Part shown: positions 57,111 through 62,000 of the stretch, piece after piece
Numbering within the stretch: the stretch's first letter is position 1
How the letters are laid out: each line of letters begins with the position of its first letter
Source of the DNA: Phoronis australis
Lineage: Eukaryota > Phoronida > Phoronidae
Assembly (NCBI GenBank): GCA_002633005.1
Contig: NMRA01000306.1
Coordinates: 291,866 to 353,865 of the forward strand
DNA length: 62,000 nucleotides
Direction of reading: 5' to 3'
Translations under genes and position numbers: made by a program
The notes under the pieces: generated by a model
The model's database searches: none
The model's input: the letters and a program-made list of their open reading frames with translations, nothing else
Told to the model about the DNA's origin: nothing

Positions 57111-57625
57111 CCTACGTGCCTAGCCAGAACGCAGGTATCACGCAGTGACACGCGCTTTAGCATTGGTTGATGTAACCTCAGCAGTCATTGGTTAGCTTTA
57201 CAGCGCCGTGAAAAAATGGCGGACTGTGAACGATTTCTAGCCTCGTCAAGCAAGTTGCGTCGCAGCAACTCTATTTCGTTTCTGCAACTTAGGATGTTTA
57301 ATTTCCGCGTGCTTGCAGCACATACATGTACAATAAACACATATCTGGCCGATTTAACCGATGTGTTATTCATAGTGTATGAATACAGGACAGTATCGTT
57401 AACAAAAGTCATCGACAGTGGAAAGATGCATTCCGAAAAGGCGCAACCACAATTTCTAAAATTCACATTTCTTGAACATAAATTTGAAGCACCGATTTGT
57501 CTGTACAACAGACCGTAGAGTATCTATGATGCCAGTTTATTTGCGACTAGCTAATCAGAAACACCGGTGTAAAAAAAAATTTCACGAGGAAAATTAAGTG
57601 ATACCTACCGACCACCTAGCGGCAC
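57111..57625. mobile_element. MITE M1, copy B
   Basis: Begins CCTAGCCAGAACGCAGGTATCAC, runs colinear with copy A and ends GTGATACCTACCGACCACCTAG, lacking part of the right end. An open frame starting MADCERFLASSSKLRRSNS lies inside but is not kept in copy A, so it is not a gene. Confidence 0.72.
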
Positions 57626-60600
57626 ACAGTGAACTAGCGGGCAGGAAGCCTAGGGCCCGAACCCAGATCGGAACAAAGACCTTTTCAGACTTAAATTTAG
57701 GTGACGTCATGTGACCAACATATGGCGTGTATGAAGACTAATAACTTTTATTTACATGTATAATAAAATCAACGCGCTGACTTATAACAGCACAATTATC
57801 ATTGTTAGAATGTTTAAGATAGTGCTAATTTATAGTATGTAAAGACGCAGTGGAAAACAAAATGAGAGCTATATAATTATGGATTAGTAAGTGACTTGAG
57901 CGGAAATTGCGCAGTAAGTATGCCCGTTAGCATTACATGCACGATTTGTTAGAACAGGCTCCAAGAGTGACGTGGACGAGAGAGACACATGGATCCAACT
58001 GTTCATAATTACAAGTAATGAACAGACGAGCCCGGAGGGGCATGGCATCGTTTATCCTTGAGGTTGAAAACAGCGTTTACGACTCTACAACCCATATAAA
58101 TGATGCAGATTTTTTCAGGTAAAACTAAAATGAACTTTAAATAGACTTGTGGATTATGGGACCGTGTAAGTGTAAACGTGCGACTCGCCTAGCGCAGAGA
58201 AAACGAATTGAAATGAAATGGAACATTTGCCACTAACACATTAAATCATTCAATTATAAATAAATATTAAAACGAAGTACATGTAGGCTGTTATAGTGAA
58301 GATTGTAATAAATACTAACAGTATACGGGAAGCAGATATGCGACTAACCAGCTACAACTGTATGTGAGATTTCTTTTGAATCTACAGAAGGTTTTATCGA
58401 ACTAAAACCGAGGTTGATTTACCTTTGTTCGCCCCCATGGAAGGGACCTCGACTTGGATCTTATTTTATCCATCTGATGATTGTTCAATAAGACGAAAGA
58501 GCCTATCTACTCATGCTGTACTCTCTTTCAAATGGACGCGCCCATCTTCTACTAGGGTTATCTTCAGAAAGCACTAAAGTCTGTGATACATATAGCGCCT
58601 GAGCTCGTGACGCAAAACGATTGCAAAAAGCCTCTACGAAAGCAGCCGTGTTTACGAGCCCCGAAGGCACACCGATACGCTCACGGTTCTCGCAATACAG
58701 CGCTTCTTTTTCTAATGTTGAGCACCCCTATTTACATGTATGTTTCGGCGTTCTTAAATTACCTCATGAACTCGGCAGACCTAGTGTAACCTGCTCGAAA
58801 GTGCAATAATCTGTGTAGGAAGGGTCACCAGGTAGCGAGACCGTCTCGTCCAACAGTCGGGTCACCTAGACCTACCACTGAAATAACACGTCTCGGAAAT
58901 CGACGATGTTTCATGAGTCCGCTCAAAAATAGTTCCAATATTTAATAAGTTACCAAAAACAGCTTGAATGGTCTCCTGGAATTGCTTTTGAAGGCCGATG
59001 TTACTACATGTAGATAACATTTTTAATATGGGAATGCAGCAACTGGTTACATGTGAACAAGACAGTGTGCTACTGTTGGCTTACCATTAAACGGTAGGAA
59101 ACGTGTTTTTGTAGGTAAGATATACAGCACTGATTGGTAAACCAGTCGATGAAACATTAATTTCAAACCGAATGGTAGACGCATTATGTTGGACAAGGGA
59201 TTTCGATTAACCGCGAAACGCATCGCTCGGTTATGTGACAGTGGACTATTTTAAGGAATAATTATCGGTATTGAAAACATCGATCTGAAACAAACCAAAT
59301 ATTTGTGATAGTCTATCGTCGTAGTTTCCAGAAAAAAAATCTGCAGAGGCGTGTTTGAAGAGAAACCCATCATTCCTATCAATGTTGAATTCACTGTTAC
59401 TTTTTCATCATGACTACATGTAAATAACCTGTTCTGTGCATCGGCACACATGAAGTCGACCTAAGCAACAGAGATTTAATTATTTTCGTTTCATGTTAAA
59501 ATTGTACACATACAATACAAGTTGTAATGCAATAGAAACTGGACATAAATTGATTACCGCTTTCTAATCGTTAAGTAAACGGATTACAAAATAGCGTGTT
59601 AACCCTGCAGTCCGGACTATTCAGCGTAAAGCGACATGCAGTCGCTGATCGTCAGTTTGTTGTTTAATTTATTACGTGCCGCATAATATTCACTTAGTTC
59701 CTTAGGCGACAATGATTTGCTTTAAAGCTCAAAACTCCAGGTTTTAATAGCGTGGCCATTCAAGTAATCGGAGCTCCACAGAACAGGACAGCCTTCAGTT
59801 CACGTAACAATTCAAGTAATCAGAGCTCCACAGAACAGGAGAGTCTTCACGTTTTACAACAACGCCCCTTATGATTTATTTTTGCTTCAAATTACAGGTC
59901 ACAGCTGCGACAATAACTCAATGGCGAACAAATCCATGTTCCGAGTATCATATGATTGCAATATGGGTTAGCCGTTCATACTAATGTTCTATTTTTAAAT
60001 GTGTATGAAAGTCTTTAGAGACCCGTCATGCCACAAACCGGACCCGCTCTTCACAATTACGAGCACACATAGAAACGACTGTTTAACCTCAAATGGAAGT
60101 ATTTTTCTCACCTTTTCACTCGATAGATTTGTGGTCACCGACATTTCTTAATCACTGCCTAAAACATTGGAGTTTTACGGTTATGTGCGACCTTATTGAG
60201 GGGCTGTGTACATAGCCAAATTTCTAAAAAAGTATAGATTTTAATTCTCTGAAAGTAGAAAGCCTGGAAAAGTTTCTCAGACATTTTTTTCAAAACTGTC
60301 ATTAATTGGGTCACGTGACAAGGTGTATTTAATAAGAGATGTACATTCATACCTAAATCTATATGTTGCAAATATTCAGGATGACATCTCAAAAACGCTG
60401 TTAATCTTTTCTAAATTACCAATTCTGCTTCGTTTCTCCAACATTTGATTTTTTCAGGAATGCCATAAAAGTTCTATTTTTTGGTACCTACTTATAAAAA
60501 CTGAAAACAAATGCTTTTAGTGTTGTGTAGAACACTGTATAAAGAAAGTTATCTGAAAATTTCACATAACTCTTATGAGCCGTTTCTGAAAAACGATGAT

Positions 60601-62000
60601 ATGAAGTTAGCCAACTTGGACATAATTTAACGCAAATCAACAAATTTAAATGTGCTTAGAAATATGTATATTTGTCAAATAAGAATAAAACACAGAAACA
60701 AGTAATAAAATCGTGGTTGCTATCAGTGGTTCATATTTTGGTCATGCGTAGTAGGCCGTGTAACTCGCGACATGTTCAGCAGACCGTCATGCTTTGGGAG
60801 TCTGTAACACCAAATGCGTTCTCAGAATTACCGAGCCCGTCCTAAAATTGAGTTGGGGGCGGCCGGAAACGGGCAACAGAGACCAACAACATACGACTCC
60901 GTCAGTGGGGCCCTTACTCAGATTGTATACACTGTATGTAACAAGTAGCCCCGACGTTTATTCGGTTCTCGGTTCTAACTTTGTGTGACACGGCCCTATG
61001 TGGCGATGCGATGTCGCGAACTGAGTCCTTTACATTCCTATAAGGTATCCCGTCATTCCTTTTTAAGCCCACACGTGTACAGCGCATGTAAGGTAGAAAA
61101 GAGCGCACAGTATACATGTAAAACAGCAATTGTTCACCATTCAATTTACTTGTCGAATTCGTCACAAAATCGACAAAACGCCACTTTATGGCGGCAATTG
61201 TTTGACTAAGTTGCCAAATAATTTTGCAGAGTCTGACAAAATTCTGCCGTGGATGTATATTTTTTAAACTACTATACAACTACGATTGCTGTATTTTCTT
61301 CTACACCACCACTACCACCACCACCGCCACAACCACCCTATACATAGAAGAGTCATACTTCATCTGCTGCAGTGGCAACAAATATTCTACGAGATTTGAG
61401 GCAACTGGGAATACAGTCCTTGCAAAAGTATCAAGGAATTTGGTAATCAAACATTATTAGGTTTTTAATGTATACTTAATTTAATTTAAGAATTCACAAC
61501 AAACACAACTTTATTGTCGTTCAGTTTATAGTGCCTTATATTTCGCGATTTGGCAATCGCGCTGATCGTAATTTCACTTTCAGGTAAAGAAATGGTTACA
61601 AGGGTCTTCAATGTAAATAAGATATCAGTACTAGAATGAAATGGGAAAATTAATAAAAACAATAAATACGCTGAGTGTAGAGTTCTGCCGAGTTGAATAA
61701 TGTTGTCTGCCATACTCAGTTCACTCAAGCACTTCGAACTAGTCAGTGCATGACTTCTGACTAAAGCACTTGTGTATTTATACATGTAGGTTTTTATTCG
61801 AACAAAATGTCATCCAATTTTAAATCTTGTTATAGAAATACATTGCTTTGACTAAAGAGCTATGTCTTCCATTATAAGCTTTGCAACACATTGTGCTTTG
61901 ATACATTATTCTACATTTTCACGAAATGGTTTCAGTCAGTTGATATTTAATTGATTGTTATAGTACATATCGTGACAGGTATGTAGAAAATACGAATATG
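57626..62000. other. Non-coding stretch without gene
   Basis: Only short tandem features are seen: a 52-bp direct duplication (59758-59796 and 59810-59848, CAAGTAATCNGAGCTCCACA) and a CCA microsatellite at about 61303-61338. No exon with recognisable coding content. Confidence 0.5.

Noticed and set aside
57216-57518. 100-residue ORF starting MADCERFLASSS
   Set aside because: It lies inside MITE M1; the frame is broken in the other copy.
1-62000. CRISPR arrays, operons, ribosome-binding sites or prokaryotic mobile elements
   Set aside because: The window is clearly animal genomic DNA with spliceosomal introns; the tandem arrays have no spacers.

Overview
This is eukaryotic genomic DNA: coding sequence is split into short exons with canonical GT/AG borders, introns are long, and the rest is dense in small inverted-repeat elements, short tandem arrays and assembly gaps. 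The two gene models are animal. One is a very large secreted or cell-surface mosaic protein of coagulation factor 5/8 type C (discoidin), thrombospondin type 1, farnesoic-acid O-methyltransferase-like (Methyltransf_FA), PAN/apple and C-type lectin domains. The other is a heterotrimeric G protein alpha subunit. Heavy domain shuffling with phase-1 introns, frequent TACATGTA-type words and a 0.66 kb near-identical tandem copy joined by a single N (typical of a highly polymorphic diploid assembly) suggest a marine invertebrate. Amphioxus (Branchiostoma) is my first guess, but a hemichordate, mollusc or other invertebrate is not excluded.

Region 1-26,219 (+ strand) holds at least 22 exons (3,520 coding nt, all splice phases compatible) of the mosaic protein. 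Its 5' end lies outside the window. Order: discoidin (first part missing), discoidin, TSP1-like module, short linker exon, Methyltransf_FA domain (three exons), PAN/apple, C-type lectin (two exons), third discoidin, second TSP1-like module, then five TSP1 repeats. The open frame stops two bases after the last exon's donor (TAG at 26,217-26,219), so the protein either ends there or continues downstream. A candidate stop-bearing exon at 9,844-9,917 raises the alternative that there are two genes or two isoforms. Introns carry a 2.8 kb terminal-inverted-repeat element, a smaller iteron-bearing element with a perfect 25-bp hairpin, and several MITE-like sequences.

Region 26,220-31,870 has no exon I can support. 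It holds poly(A)-signal-like words, a CCNCGACC-rich microsatellite, a GC-rich repeat and one TATA-box/ATG candidate near 31,144-31,251.

Region 31,871-47,900 (- strand) is a complete seven-coding-exon G-alpha gene encoding 370 residues. Five of the seven coding-exon lengths (185, 129, 130, 154 and 191 nt) equal those I recall for vertebrate Gq-class genes. The protein is strongly divergent: an altered G1 box, no visible N-terminal lipidation residue, 20 extra residues in the helical domain and an unusual C-terminal tail. The catalytic Arg, Thr, Gln and NKxD positions remain. Its introns host a 19-bp satellite open in all three frames of the minus strand, a 21-bp array and foldback elements. 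The two genes converge tail to tail.

Region 47,901-62,000 contains no gene I can defend. It has two copies of a roughly 0.55 kb MITE, a 150-bp foldback, GC-rich repeats, one 46-base gap and microsatellites.
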